This document shows positions 11,641 to 24,609 of a DNA stretch of 64,000 nucleotides, one piece after another; position 1 is the stretch's first letter, and every line of letters begins with the position of its first letter. This DNA is from Candidula unifasciata (lineage: Eukaryota > Mollusca > Gastropoda > Stylommatophora > Geomitridae): the NCBI GenBank assembly GCA_905116865.2, contig CAJHNH020000835.1, forward strand, positions 579,804 to 643,803, in the 5' to 3' direction. Below the pieces are notes generated by a model. The model was not told the origin of the DNA. It saw only the letters and a program-made list of their open reading frames with translations, and searched no databases. The position numbers were made by a program, and so were the translations under genes.

Positions 11641-12068
11641 TAAGACAAACATACACACACACAAATAAACACATACACACACGCAGCTGCACAGACACCT
11701 AAAAACACACACACACACACACACAAGTACACACAGACAAACACAGACACACACAAAAACGCACACAGACACAAACACACACAGACATACACAGACACAC
11801 GCAGCCAAAGGCACACACACCAGACACACACATATGGACACACAGAGACATACACAGCACTCACACATACACAACCACACACACAGTCACACGCAGACAC
11901 ACACACGCACACATACGTACACACAGACACACAGATACACAGGAAGCCACACACACACACAGGCACAGACACACACACGCACACATACATACACACAGAC
12001 ACATACAGATACACAGGAAGCCACACACACAGGCACAGACACACAGAGAGACAAACACGTAGCCACAC
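11641..12068. repeat. (CA)n-rich cryptic repeat
   Basis: ACACAC/AGACAC-rich sequence with local subrepeats. For example, a ~75-bp block with CAGATACACAGGAAGCC is present twice, near 11930 and 12005. The Cys/Val-rich minus frames are artefacts of GTGTGT. Confidence 0.9.
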
Positions 12069-12812
12069 ATGTTTTGAGAGTAGCTTCTTACAAGACTGTG
12101 AATCGGGCTATTCGTTCAGCAATGGGAATCTGTCGGGAATGTGTCCATCGAGAACGTTATTGAAAAGTTCTGTCGCTATATATGCTGTAGAGACTGAGCA
12201 TCAGTGAGTATCCCCAAAGTGAAGTTAGGTCGCTTTTAACTTTTCTGTGCACTGTTTTAACCAGTTTTGTGTGTGTGAAAAATAACTTTGTGTTTAGGCT
12301 AAGAGTAATAAATTGGTTCTTCTCAATCGATTCGGCAAATCTTGGCTTCGTTCAAATAATCAGTAGTGTATTAGCTTCTCGGATTTTTAAATATAGGCAG
12401 ATTTACTTTTTTTTTTCCCTAGAACACCGCTTCAAAATCAAACAGGTAGTATAAAAAGGCATTTTTCGCTTTGTTTACGAACCTTCCTTCTTTAGCAGAG
12501 CTTTGCCCACACGTTTGGTTATTCAAGAAAAACACAACTGGCAAGAGACGGCATCTGACCGGTTTGTATGGAACCAATTACAAAACCACATTTTTGGTCT
12601 TCGTTCAAGCTGGCAATATCAGTCTATGTGTGAGTGTATTGGGAGATTGGCCAGGTGCTTTATGGCGAATGAGGTGAATTAAAATATTTTATGTGATTTA
12701 CATTCGGTGTTGTTTTGTTCCCTACAGTCTGTGGACCGAGTGCTAGAGTTTTAAAAACCCCCATCGATTATGTCAAATCCTGGTGTCGCGAAAATGTTTA
12801 CAATGACTACTT
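12069..12812. other. No recognisable gene
   Basis: Mixed AT-rich sequence. Short frames at 12269-12454 and 12471-12677 (plus) have no recognisable motifs or splice context. Confidence 0.4.
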
Positions 12813-13068
12813 GAACACTAGATGTACAGTCAACACTAGATGTACAGTCAACACTAAATGTACGATCAACACTAGATGCACGGTCAACACTAGATGTACG
12901 GTCAACACAAGATGTACGGTCAACACTAGATGTACGGTCAACATTAGATGTACAGTCAACACTAGATGTACGGTCAACACTAGATGTACGGTCAACACTA
13001 GATGTACGGTCAACACTAGATGTAAGGTCAACACTGGATGTACAGTCAACACTAGATGTACAGTCTAA
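12813..13068. repeat. 18-bp minisatellite, about 14 copies
   Basis: The unit is GTCAACACTAGATGTACG, with A/G exchange at the last bases. The period is six codons, so all copies share one frame (RCTVNT on plus, TSSVDR on minus) and open frames of 117 and 111 codons result. No coding evidence beyond the lack of stops. Confidence 0.95.
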
Positions 13069-13385
13069 CAATAACAGAACTTTCAATCAAAATGGACCCT
13101 AGGCGGTTTTGGAGCCGAGGCAAATTGTTTGCCTCTGCCGGATGGTGGCCAATGCATTTTTGCTCCATTTGTAGACTGGATATAGTTTCGTCGCTCAGCT
13201 TCTGAGTTGAATGCATGGCGTTACACTGTGAGCTGCGGATTTCATTTGGAATGTTTTCTCGACTGTGACCAACGTGCTGGTGTAAACTGTTGATTCAGAA
13301 AATAGCGCGATACCTGTCGTCGCTATTTTGGTGGTGCCCGTATGTGATTAAAATTGATCGCGTGGGCAACTGCTGATCATGAAAG
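13069..13385. other. No recognisable gene
   Basis: Mixed-composition spacer between two minisatellites. Nothing is recognised. Confidence 0.4.
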
Positions 13386-13690
13386 AGTTTACAGAGAACT
13401 GGGTGTCCAGTCAATTATGAACAGGTTTACGGAGAACTGGGTGTCCAGTCAATTATGAACAGGTTTACGGAGAACTGGGTGTCCATTTAATTAAGAACAA
13501 GTTTACAGAGAACTGGGTGTCCAGTCAATTATCCACAAGTTTACAGAGAACTGGATGTCCAGTCAATTATGACTAGGTTTACGGAGAACTGGGTGTCCAG
13601 TCAATTATGAACAAGTTTACAGAGAACTGGGTGACCAGTCAATCATGAACAACTTTATAGAGAACTATAGGACTAAGCAATAATAAATAA
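13386..13690. repeat. 38-bp minisatellite, about 8 copies
   Basis: The unit is GGTTTACGGAGAACTGGG then TGTCCAGTCAATTATGAACA. Substitutions separate the copies and the right edge decays after 13650. Confidence 0.93.
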
Positions 13691-14214
13691 GTTTACAGAG
13701 AAGCAAATAATCATTAACATGTCTAAAAACAAGTCAACTTGAGTTGTTGCACGGCGGGTTCCATTAGAAGACACAAATGTCTTTTTTTATTTTATTTGAT
13801 TTTATTGAATGTCGTATACACATAATGTCCCAAACATCAAATGTCATAAATATGAAGTAACCTGTTACATCAAATGTAATAAGCATCAAATAACCCTCCA
13901 CATCGTTATTTCAAAAATCATATTACATTAATTTTTGTATTACAGTACATGAAATATCCTAATTTTCAAATATTATATTTTATTGACAACTCCGCTAAGA
14001 CCGGTCCCAAGCCCGGCTGTAAAAGGAGGAGGGTCTGGCTGAACCTGAGTGCTTCATGCGTCTCCGGAAGTAGTGGGCAACCGTGAATCAGCCAGACGGC
14101 CTGCATGGAGGCCGCAAGAAGGCAGCCCCTCCACCATGCAAAGGCACAACAGGCCAATCACCTGTTTGCCTTAAACCACGATTACAAGTAACTACAGAGA
14201 GAAAACCGGACGGA
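13691..14214. other. AT-rich DNA, then mixed sequence
   Basis: Bases 13780-13980 are AT-rich with scattered CATCAAATGT and ATAAATAT words. Bases 13980-14180 are more GC-rich with no recognisable exon. Confidence 0.4.
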
Positions 14215-14625
14215 TCTTAATGGCGAAATCAGCTGCAGGCCTCGGAAATGAGATATCTGAGAAAGGTGGTCCAAGTGACAAGAAGGGACAAAGTCCGCAA
14301 TTAGACAATACGTCAAGATCTTGATACCCAGTCCTTACAAACCCTAGTGGATCAGTCACAGTTACGATGGTTTGGACATGTATGCAGAATGGGAGAAAAT
14401 CGGCCACCATGGCAGGCATAGGAGCATAAGAACCAGGGAACCAGACCTCCAGGACGACCCAGGGTGCGCTGGGAAGACAACATCCGACAGTCCCTAAGAG
14501 GACTGGAATGGAACAAAACCAGAAAGAAAACTGCAGATAGAGACGTCTGACGATCTCTCTGGCAAACCTCTACACCCCAAGGTAGAAGAGGAGCGACTAA
14601 GTAAGTAAGTAATATTTTATTGACT
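14215..14625 (+). pseudogene. LINE reverse-transcriptase C-terminal relic, TAAG-tailed
   Basis: The plus strand reads SQLRWFGHVCRMGENRPPW, then after one stop RPPGRPRVRWEDNIRQ and SLRGLEWNKTRKKTADRDV. The WFGH and GRPR.RW motifs are the usual C-terminal tail of non-LTR reverse transcriptases. The stops, the missing upstream RT domain and the (TAAG)n 3' end at 14598-14612 show a 5'-truncated dead copy. It belongs to the same family as 8640-8820. Confidence 0.85.
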
Positions 14626-14757
14626 GGTCTGCGAAATCATTTGACAAGTGACAGGCTTGTCAACCAACATAAACATGTTATCATTAACTTTATAAAGCAG
14701 ATTTATGTTGGTGTTGTATGTTCGAATGTTGGTTGAGATGTCACGGTAAGGAAAAGC

Positions 14758-14853
14758 TGGCACGGTGAGACAAACTGACACGGTGAGACAAACTGACACG
14801 GTGAGACAAACTGACATGTTGAGACAAACTGACATGTTGAGACAAACAGACGA
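14758..14853. repeat. 18-bp minisatellite, about 5 copies
   Basis: The unit is CACGGTGAGACAAACTGA; the last two copies have CATGTT in place of CACGGT. A six-codon period keeps one frame open. Confidence 0.9.
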
Positions 14854-15165
14854 AATGAAGAAATGTAAACTGTTTACAGGAGAAGCACGCTCGGTTGTGT
14901 GCAGAACTCACGGGAAATATTGCAGGCATTTCTTTGGGGATTCTTGCCCGATCAAAGAGAAATGTCGTGTCTAGACATTTGTTGTCGATGTTTATTTGCA
15001 GGATGTTGCTGACTTTTATTTTATAATTAATAGTTTCCCTTGCGTGGTGGCTTGGAAACATGTCCTTGACTTTACTGACTGACTCTTGAGTATCTCTTTT
15101 TTCTCTCTTCCTTTCGGTATATATCTGTCTCTCTGTCTTTCTTCCTTTCTATGTCGGCTTGCTTT

Positions 15166-15560
15166 GTCTCTCTCTCTCTCTCTCTCTCTCTGGGTCAATG
15201 AGTCTCCCACACAATCAGTTTATGACTCTGAGACACTAGGTCAATGACTCTCCACACAATCAGTTTATGACTCTGAGACACTAGGTCAATGAGTCTCCCA
15301 CACAATCAGTTTATGACTCTGAGACACTAGGTCAATGAGTCTCCACACAATCAGTTTATGACTCTGAGACACTAGGTCAATGAGTCTCCACACAATCAGT
15401 TTATGACTCTGAGACACTAGGTCAATGAGTCTCCACACAGTCAGTTTATGACTCTGAGACACTAGGTCAATGAGTCTCCCACACAATCAGTTTATGACTC
15501 TCAGACACTAGGTCAATGAGTCTCCCACACAATCAGTTTATGACTCTGAGACACTAGAGC
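15166..15560. repeat. (TC)n then 45-bp minisatellite, about 8 copies
   Basis: A TCTCTC run (15166-15192) leads into a unit of GTCTCCACACAATCAGTTTA plus TGACTCTGAGACACTAGGTCAATGA. Some copies carry an extra C (46 bp). Copies are nearly identical. Confidence 0.95.
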
Positions 15561-15689
15561 TGGACCAGTTTGTCCAAAGCAATCTGCCTGTTTATTTATT
15601 GCTTACAAATATGTCAGTACTGGAAAACATTTCTGACGAATTAAGAGAACGTTCTAAATAAATATCAATGTTTCACGCCTTAGGCGCAT

Positions 15690-15862
15690 CGGGTATTTGG
15701 GTATATATTCATCCTGGCACCCATTTTAGGCTAAGTCGACCTGCGACGACCCATACCATGATAAAAATTCACGCAGGTCTGCAGTGGGTTTCGATCGCTG
15801 TACGTTGGAATTACGAGTCGGACTTGCAACGCCTAAGCCACGGACGCCGCGAACGTTTTAAA
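15690..15862 (-). mobile_element. tRNA-derived SINE (minus)
   Basis: The minus strand starts CGTCCGTGGCTTAGGCGTTGC (A-box-like TGGCTTAGGCGTT) and has a B-box-like CGATCGAAACCC ~50 bases on, the spacing of a tRNA promoter. The A-box word is the same as in the SINE at 62878-63100, but the downstream body differs. The tRNA head is seen in sequence; SINE status is inferred from the non-tRNA body that follows. Confidence 0.6.
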
Positions 15863-17454
15863 AAAATATCTATTAATGAATTAAGCTGAAGGGACAATGT
15901 TACATCGAACACAATATGGAGGGATGTGTGAATGTGGAGTTACGACTATTTTCAGCAAATAGGGGTGTTTGAGAGAAGCAGAAGGATGTGTTTACCACGT
16001 CTGCTACAGAAACCATTCGTATTCCCACTAGTGGATTCCAACCTGCCATGTTGGTGACACACTTTTCGGACAAAACATAATTTCGCGACACAGTAATTTG
16101 GCAAAATAGACCTCAAAGTAACCGCTTATAAAAGACAGGGACACAAACGTAAGTGATGTTTGCTGGACACAGTCACACTGCAGCCGACGCACCAGGTGTG
16201 TGGCTACACATTGTTGAAGTGTCTGATCTACACCCTTTGAGAGATTTGATGTGAAATAGGCAGCATCTATGGCTACGGTTACCATTATATTTTCAGCTGA
16301 GAGCAAGACAGTTTAACCTCACTCCATTTTTTTTCTAGGCTACCAGGCTGATAGGCTTAATTAGAGGCTCAACAATGGTGATAATAACCGAAGCATTTAA
16401 ACGAGATAATATGCTCTCTAACTGCAAGGGGAGACCTGTGATGCCACAATGAATCTTGCTATCAACATTTCTCAGACATTACATGTATGTGTTCTACTGT
16501 TTATTTGTGTCTCCAGATAAGTCCTAGATATATAAATGAAAGTGGACCACTTGACGGTTTTTTTCGGAGTAGCGGTGGGACGGGCGGGTACACATCAAAC
16601 ACGGGACTTTCCCGGTAACAGCGCGACGTCTGGTCACCCAACCTGTGGGCGAACACGGCGATTTATGTCGGATGTTTGAACCCATGTCAAACAAAATTGT
16701 CCCGGGTAGCCGCTCCCTCGCTATCTAACCTCTAATGTGTAGACGGTATTAAACTTTCTGGAATTTGTCCGACAATTAGAACAAGTAGGTAGGTCTACAG
16801 AGATTTGCACCCCAGCCCTCCACACAGTTTGGTGCTGCCAACATTCATGGAGCACACACCCTCGACCAGCTCACACCAGGTTTGTAGACTTGCACCGGAA
16901 TGTCTGAGCTATAAACCTAGTTTTCTATTTGAAGTCACCAGCCACATTCCAGTCAGCCTCAGTCGGATCTTACGGCATGTATGGTAGACTTTAGTGCCAC
17001 TACTGCATGAACGTCTATAAGAGAAGGACAGTTCTTCAATATGCAGACATGCAGACCGACAACCAGTGACACGAGCACACAATAGACAACATCTCGGTGT
17101 CTGTTATCTAGCCCACCTGGGCACTCAGTCAGACCTGTACCCGGCCTGGCCTCATATTTTCCCACGATCAACAGAAATATATCTGTTTATAAACTCAAGG
17201 TCAGGCTTTCACAGTCTGCCAGGAATCCACAGGTAAAAATATCAGTTGAATTTTGCCAGTGAGGTTGTATGCGGGTATCGTGTACCTGGTGAGTTTAGTT
17301 CCCTGCAACCAGGGGTCGGGAGGATGCCAGAAAACGGGTCAGTTCATTCACGGTTGCTTCGGTTGTTGTGGCCAAATTTCTGTTTTATAAAGGAGAATTT
17401 ATTTTTGCATTTCACCATTTGAAAATATTTTCTATATTTTAATAGCTTTGTTTT
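15863..17454. other. No recognisable gene
   Basis: Mixed sequence. Bases 16559-16725 are GC-richer with a possible B-box-like GGTTCAAAC on minus, too weak to call. Open frames at 15900-16306 (minus) and 16805-17171 show no known motif. Confidence 0.35.
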
Positions 17455-17610
17455 CGTCATCTTCTTTTTCGTCATTTGCTACTCCTTTTCCTCCGTCATC
17501 ATCCTGCTAATCATCATCATCATAATCTTCTACTTCTTCTTCTTCTTCTTCTTCTTCTCCACCTCTTCCGTTATTGCTCCTCCTGCACCTCTTCCTCCTC
17601 CTCGGTGTGA
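17455..17610. repeat. Pyrimidine-rich tract with (CTT)n and (CTC)n
   Basis: TCATCATCAT, then CTTCTTCTTCTT (about 17530-17555), then CCTCCT words. A polypyrimidine top strand over 150 bases; no exon boundary was recognised next to it. Confidence 0.8.
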
Positions 17611-17635
17611 CACTAGTTCAGTTATCTGAAATGAG

Positions 17636-17755
17636 CGTTCAACTGTTTCAGGCAACTCTTGATCTTGTCATTTCTCTAGCTTGCAGTACTGAGTTAGGAG
17701 TCTGCGTGTTTCACGCCTGAAAGGTATGTCTGCTTCTCTCTGTCTACTTAGATTG
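17636..17755. mobile_element. Low-copy interspersed repeat, copy 1
   Basis: TGTTTCAGGCAACTCTTGAT, CTTGTCATTTCTCTAGCTTG and, further on, CTTAGATTGTA recur in the same order at 36573-36745 with scattered substitutions. No coding potential or terminal structure is visible, so the element class is unknown. Confidence 0.6.
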
Positions 17756-18946
17756 TATAGTCACAATGTGACTTCCATGTCATTTAATTAAAAATTGACT
17801 TCAATCAAATGTCGGTCCATTCCTTTCATGTTCTAATGAAGACAGTGTGTGATGAATATTTATCTACAGGTAACCCTGCTTTCTGCTGTTAGCTCCTACT
17901 GGAGCAGGGTCGATAATCAGTACAGGCCAAGCTCTCAGCTAGCTTTTTCGTGACTCAAGAGTTAAATCTTTCTTCGAAATGAGGCCAGGGAGCTGCCACT
18001 CACCCTGCAACATTTCCTCTTACGACATACATGATGCAGTACAATGCTAGTTAGTATTCCTTTCTTCCATTACAGATTCGGGTGTCACTTGGGAGTTATG
18101 TTTTAGTCGTTGTTTCAAATCCACCACTGACAGGTGGCTTCCATGCTCCTGTATCAGTGCGAATCATTCTAAACCTCAGTCCCTCTTGAAAAACATGTGA
18201 AAAACCCCAGCGAAATTATTAGGCTGACACACGCACGAGTGTGATAATATAGAATAACTTTACGTGTATGTTATTATGTGCAGGAATTGTTGCAACATGA
18301 TTTGTGTCTTAGACATATTTTATTTATTTGCTGTCTACAAAAGCGTAGCCACGACCGAAACCCCAAGAAACGTGCCTAGCAACAAAACAGTCGGATGAAA
18401 CTGCTGATGTATTCATCACAACAGTTAGAATCTGTAGATTTAAATGCAAGCTGTTTGTTGTTGTTGTAAATTGTGTTTTGTATGGGGCTATTTTGGTGCC
18501 ACGCGCGGGCTCACTGACGTCTGCTGGAGCCGAGTTGTATTCTTGTTGCTGAGCTCACTCATGGCCCACAAGATGGCTGTCCGGGGATGTATCGACCAGG
18601 TCTCGATCAGTGCTGGGAGAGAATGCAGGGTCAAGGACGCGGAGATACACTACAGGTGTTTAATTTCTGCAAGCGCAGCACTTCCGGTCTGTGTCTTTGT
18701 CACCAGGGGGCGGGGGGGGGGTGTAATTAAGTAGCAGTTATCTGTCATCAGTGTGTGAGCAGTCTTGTCTCTTGACACACGTAACACACATGGGTGAGGG
18801 TGAGAGGGGGGGGGGGGGTTAAAGGCAGGCAGAGAAAGTATACCTTGCGAAGGTAAGGGGAAGTGGATAGAAAGAGATGAGCAAGAACAAGAACAAAAAG
18901 AACATAAAGTATAACAAGACGAATAAGAAGACCAAGAAGAAGAAAC
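17756..18946. other. No recognisable gene; G-runs
   Basis: Mixed DNA with G-runs at 18708-18721 and 18806-18819. Near 18009 the minus strand has a word resembling TGTCGTAAGAGG, seen also near 32866 (minus) and common in invertebrate retroelement leaders; this is only a hint. Confidence 0.35.
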
Positions 18947-19066
18947 GATGATGATTATATTGTAATGAAGATGGTGTTCTCGCTGGCGATGATGATTATA
19001 TTGTAATGAAGATGGTGTTCTAGCTGGCGATGATGATTTTGTAATGAAGATGGTGTTCTCGCTGGT
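18947..19066. repeat. 41-bp tandem repeat, three copies
   Basis: The unit starts GATGATGATTATATTGTAAT and ends GATGGTGTTCTCGCTGGC. It grades into (GAT)n-rich sequence to 19100. Confidence 0.88.
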
Positions 19067-19377
19067 GATGATGATAATGATGATGATGAGGATAATGATA
19101 CCCACTGAATGGAAGAAGAAAAAAACCACTGCGTTAATGTATGTCTTTACCTGGTTTCTGTCCATAATGGTATCTATATTTGGTCATGTGTTTCTCTTCC
19201 ACACAATAACTGATGGTTTTCCTACCCATTAGTCTTTGCCTTCTATATTTGATTGAATTGTTCATTCCTAAACTGTGTGTAATCTTGTCTTCTCCACACT
19301 TTACACTTTTTGCTCTGTAAATTAGTTTCTGTCTACACTTATTTAAGTCGTTGTATAAACACATTTTGTGTAATCTT

Positions 19378-19600
19378 TAGATGTCTACATGTTATGTGAT
19401 CTCTAAATGTCTACACTTTTGTGTGATTTCTAAATGTCTACACTTTTGTGTGATCTCTAAATGTCTATATTTTTGTGTGATCTCTAAATGTCTATATTTT
19501 TGTGTGATCTCTAAATGTCTATATTTTTGTGTGATCTCTAAATGTCTACACTTTTGTGTGATCTCTAAATGTCTACATTTTGTGTGATCTCTAAATGTCC
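19378..19600. repeat. 27-bp minisatellite, about 8 copies
   Basis: The unit is ATCTCTAAATGTCTACACTT plus TTGTGTG. A nine-codon period gives VISKCLHFC repeats in one frame. Confidence 0.93.
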
Positions 19601-19792
19601 AAAGTTAGGTTAATTTTTCTATGCATATTGTTTCATCTGCTTCATTGGTTGTGTAACAGAGTTAAATCGAACACAAGGTTGTTACTCAATAGTAACATCT
19701 CTCCACTTGATCATTCTGTTTGTCCCACCCAAGAATGTTAGTTTTGCCACTGCCTCATTTTTCGTTATGTAAAATGAGATCTGAGGCTACAT

Positions 19793-20045
19793 AAGTTTGC
19801 TATATCATCTGTTTGCTATATCTGTTTGCTATATCTGTTTGCTATATCTGTTTGCTATATCTGTGTGCTATATCTGTTTGCTAAATCTATTTGCTATATC
19901 TGTTTGCTATATCTGTTTGCTATATCTGTTTGGCTATATCTGTTTGCTATATCTTTTTGCTATATATGTTTGCTATATCTATTAGCTACATCCATTAGCT
20001 ATATCTGTTTGCTAAAACTGGTTGCTATACATGTTTGTTATAGTT
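19793..20045. repeat. 13-bp minisatellite, about 19 copies
   Basis: The unit is GCTATATCTGTTT, near perfect at the left and decaying after 19975. Confidence 0.93.
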
Positions 20046-20136
20046 TACTGGCACTCTGATCATTATCAGGATCATAATACAAAAAAAAAAGCAAGCTCAA
20101 TGTGAGGCTAAAAGATGTGCCTGGAACCCTCAATCG

Positions 20137-20303
20137 GTACCCGGCTTGCTTCCTATCCCTGCACCACACAGTTACCCGGCTTCCTATCCCTGCACCACAC
20201 AGTTACCCGGCTTCCTATCCCTGCACCACACAGTTACCCGGCTTGCTTCCTATCCCTGCACCACACAGTTACCCGGCTTCCTATCCCTGCACCACACAGT
20301 TGC
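20137..20303. repeat. 31-bp minisatellite, five copies
   Basis: The unit is CCCGGCTTCCTATCCCTGCA plus CCACACAGTTA. Two copies carry a 4-bp insertion (GCTTGCTTCC). Copies are otherwise identical. Confidence 0.93.
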
Positions 20304-21394
20304 CCTGATGGATACATCAGATGATAAATCGTGCAAACAAAGACATGAATTCTTTCTCTCCGTGTGTGCGCGTGGACTGGAAATAGCCCCGAAAAGCTGG
20401 GACAACCACAAACCTCCACACAGGAATGGTTGTGAATATTCATGACAGAAGGGCAGCCATTATAAAACGTAGTCTATTTTTATTTTTGCACCCACTCAAA
20501 AAGAATATAAACTTTGTTTAGGATGGCATTTGAAAATAAACTTTCCTGGCAAGTTGGTAGGCGATACATTTATTTCAATTGCTACCTGCCTTCATAAATC
20601 TTGCAAAAGTTTTTCATGTGTTCTGAATTTACCGCCAATCAAATGGAGGGCAGTCTTGCAGTGAATCAAGCTGGCAGCAATATACAGTGTACAAAAACAT
20701 ACACAAAATAACAAGAAAAAAAAATGGAAAAGCAGTTAGTTCTGGAGTTGAACATGAAGAATTTAGATTGATACGAAGCGATGATGAATGAATCTGAAAT
20801 TGATAAACCGGTTGTGTTACATGTTTTGGCGTCAAAGTAAACTGTTGGTCTAGTTGCAGTGCGTAAAGTTTCCCGACAGCAGTTGGGGAAGAGGGGAGAA
20901 AAACGGAGTGGGCTGGGGGGGGGGGGGTGGGGGCGGGGGTAATGAAGATAGAATCAAGTCCGCAAAAATGTGAAGTATAATCACATGAAAATAACATGTA
21001 AAAAAGAGTTGCGAATGAAGTAATTGGAATTAGGTTGGTAGGAAAAGGCAGGGGTGTTAGGGGGAGGGGGGAGGAGGGGGAGAATTGTTGGGGAAAAAAA
21101 CCAAAAACTAACTGTTGTCGACATAGATTCTATGACACTGACAACAGGCACACTGCATGGACTGTAGATAAATGGGGAAAAAAACAGGTTGCCACATGGA
21201 CACGACACAGGCACGCTGCAACACAGATAACATGGCGGGTATTCAATCACCTTTTGCCTTGTTTCACTGGGCAATAATAACAATATGAAATTTATTATTA
21301 TTAGTCTGATATTAAAAAGAAAAAAACTAAAGGGCCCTTTTCCAGAAGTATTGAGCATATAAGGCTAAACTTTTAATTTATCGGTCATTTAGCC
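20304..21394. other. No recognisable gene; G-rich tracts
   Basis: G-runs occur at 20914-20940 and 21058-21082. Minus frames at 20629-20997 and 21026-21358 are rich in Pro/Ser/Phe from homopolymers and show no family resemblance. Confidence 0.35.
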
Positions 21395-21582
21395 CTTGAT
21401 TGGGTGATGTGGTCTGCATCACGCCAGCCGCCTTTACTTCCATATACTTTTCCTGAACTGGGTGGACCTGTGAGCCAAGGTCAGTCCTGGAGACAGTCCG
21501 GCTCCCTCCTGAAGGCTTAAACCCACGACGTTTGGATCCAGAGGCGAGCGTCTAGCCGCAATACCACAGGGCTCCCATTCCC
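21395..21582 (-). mobile_element. tRNA-like SINE (minus)
   Basis: The minus strand reads CCTGTGGTATTGCGGCTAGACG (A-box-like) and then TCGTGGGTTTAAGCC (B-box-like). A ~130-bp unrelated body follows, ending near ATCAAGGGCTAAATGAC. Box spacing fits a tRNA-derived head. Confidence 0.55.
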
Positions 21583-21774
21583 AAATTACACTAGCCTTAA
21601 ACCCTATGAGGCACCATCCTATCCCCGCCCCCCCCCCCCCTTTTCCTGAGGGACCTGAGCTCCAAAGTCCTGGATCCTTTGAGCAATCTGAAACTCGAAC
21701 ATGGAGTAGTACGGTCAGTGCAATTTGAAGCTCTTTTGCTTCTGTGTGTGTAGTGCATATAGAAAGAAAGAAAA

Positions 21775-21852
21775 ACGCTGCGGTTGATGCGGTTGTGTGG
21801 GTTGCTACGGTTGTGTGGGTTGCTGCGGTTGTGTGGGTTGGGTTGCTGCGGT
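21775..21852. repeat. 18-bp tandem repeat, about 4 copies
   Basis: TGCGGTTGTGTGGGTTGC is repeated with small changes. Confidence 0.85.
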
Positions 21853-22149
21853 TACTATAAAAACAAGATGTCCTGTCGATTTTTTAAATGGATCTTGTTT
21901 CAACTTGTTAGATTAGAGTTTTAGGGGTTCAGTCGTAGAGGGTGAATGGGCGGGTCAAGAAACATGGTGCATGTTTATTTTTTTTACACCTCACCTCTTT
22001 ATATCTAACTTTGTTCCGCTTCCTATAACTATATTATACATGTTTTATAATTATTTATAGTTTTACTAAATTGTGTGAAGATTTGAACTATTCGTGTAAA
22101 TCTTTTTTTTTTTTTTTTTTACATTTTGACAATATGGTTATTGTAAACA

Positions 22150-22260
22150 CTTGATAGTCGAGCGGTTACAACGTCGGGTTATCGTGCCGAAGGCCAGGGG
22201 TCGACCCCCGGTAAAAGGATGTAATTTTTCTGTTAGAAAAACACAATACTTTTTCTATAT
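22150..22260 (+). mobile_element. tRNA-like SINE head
   Basis: TAGTCGAGCGGTTAC (A box, 22155-22169) and AGGGGTCGACCCCC (B box, 22197-22210) sit at tRNA-like distance, with GTCGGGTTATCGTGCCGA between them in the anticodon-arm position. There is no mature tRNA 3' end; AT-rich sequence follows. A SINE or tRNA pseudogene is the best reading. Confidence 0.6.
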
Positions 22261-22744
22261 ACTTTGACCCCCAGTGATCCCCAAAAAACCCTCGTCTAAT
22301 AAGTCGAATAAATTAATAATGACCCTTTGGCAAGCTGACACGACGCCATTTTGGTGAAACAATCACCGGATGCAACAGCGGCAACCGTTGAGACTCAGAG
22401 TGCACCCACTATACTACATGCATTTAGTGAAATACATACAACCTGGAACAACCCAGACAATACCAAATACAACAAACACATACAACATCAACTGTGACTA
22501 AAGAGTTGAAGGTGTCGAATGCAAGGCATGCGCATAAATACAACAGAACGTTTCGGTCAGATTCTTCATCAACGCAGTACTAAATACAACATAAGCTGTT
22601 TAACGTGGCCAAGCAAATACTTCAGCTTTTGAGATAGGCTGCTGATGATGAGCCAGTTCTCCTTCATGTTGAGATCTTGCAAGGTGTCTTCCCTCTTCTT
22701 GGCATATGGTCCATCTATATGTACACACACACACACACACAGAG

Positions 22745-22780
<36 letters not shown>

Positions 22781-22804
22781 AGATACACGCACACACATGC
22801 TGGG
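22261..22804. other. No gene; (CA)n at 22723-22796
   Basis: Mixed DNA with ACACAC runs at 22723-22740, 22746-22776 and 22790-22796 that lead directly into the next array. Confidence 0.5.
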
Positions 22805-23691
22805 ACACAGACAACACTGTTCTCTGCTTCTCTTACATCCCCTAACACACAGACAACACTGTTCTCTGCTTCTCTTACATCCCCTAACACACAGACAACA
22901 CTGTTCTCTGCTTCTCTTACATCCCCTAACACACAGACAACACTGTTCTCTGCTTCTCTTACATCCCCTAACACACAGACAAACACTGTTCTCTGCTTCT
23001 CTTACATCCCCTAACACACAGACAACACTGTTCTCCTGCTTCTCTTACATCCCCTAACACACAGACAACACTGTTCTCTGCTTCTCTTACATCCCCCTAA
23101 CACACAGACAACACTGTTCTCTGCTTCTCTTACATCCCCTAACACACAGACAACACTGTTCTCTGCTTCTCTTACATCCCCTAACACACAGACAACACTG
23201 TTCTCTGCTTCTCTTACATCCCCTAACACACAGACAACACTGTTCTCTGCTTCTCTTACATCCCCTAACACACAGACAACACTGTTCTCTGCTTCTCTTA
23301 CATCCCCTAACACACAGACAAACACTGTTCTCTGCTTCTCTTACATCCCCTAACACACAGACAACACTGTTCTCTGCTTCTCTTACATCCCCTAACACAC
23401 AGACAACACTGTTCTCTGCTTCTCTTACATCCCCTAACACACAGACAACACTGTTCTCTGCTTCTCTTACAGCCCCCAACACACAGACAAGACTATTCTC
23501 TGCTTCTCTTACAGCCCCTAACACACAGACAACACTATTCTCTGCTTCTCTTACAGCCCCTAACACACAGACAAGACTATTCTCTGCTTCTCTTACAGCC
23601 CCTAACACACAGACAAGACTATTCTCTGCTTCTCTTACAGCCCCTAACACACAGACAACACTATTCTCTGCTTCTCTTACAGCCCCTAACA

Positions 23692-23735
<44 letters not shown>
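22805..23735. repeat. 42-bp minisatellite, about 21 copies, ending in (CA)n
   Basis: The unit is ACACAGACAACACTGTTCTC plus TGCTTCTCTTACATCCCCTAAC. Left copies (to ~23465) have TACATCCCC and CACTGTT; right copies (23470-23693) have TACAGCCCC and GACTATT or CACTATT. (CA)n flanks both sides (before 22805 and 23694-23733). A 14-codon period leaves minus open frames of 104-218 codons (VREAENSVVCVLGD). One-base indels at 22980, 23034, 23095 and 23322 shift the frame. Confidence 0.95.
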
Positions 23736-23983
23736 TCATGCAACTCAAAAACACAATAATAATGTCAGTAATATCCGTGCTGACATGGATCCGAGTATTG
23801 CACAAACACCTTCTACGTTCTCAAGCTGCCCATGACATCAGCTACAGAAAAGTTGACAGTACATGGGGGTTAGAAGTCACTAATGAGATATCTCCCGGTC
23901 CTGTTTTAAAGCCTTTGATTTCCACACACAAAATGGCGAAAAGTATGACTCATGCTGGACCCGGAAGTGGTGCAACAGTACAG

Positions 23984-24609
<626 letters not shown>

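Noticed and set aside
11641..12068. Cys/Val-rich minus frames as toxins or secreted peptides
   Set aside because: They are translations of (GT)n; cysteines come from TGT codons only.
22150..22220. A functional tRNA gene
   Set aside because: A and B boxes are present, but a paired acceptor stem and proper 3' end could not be found; SINE head is more likely.
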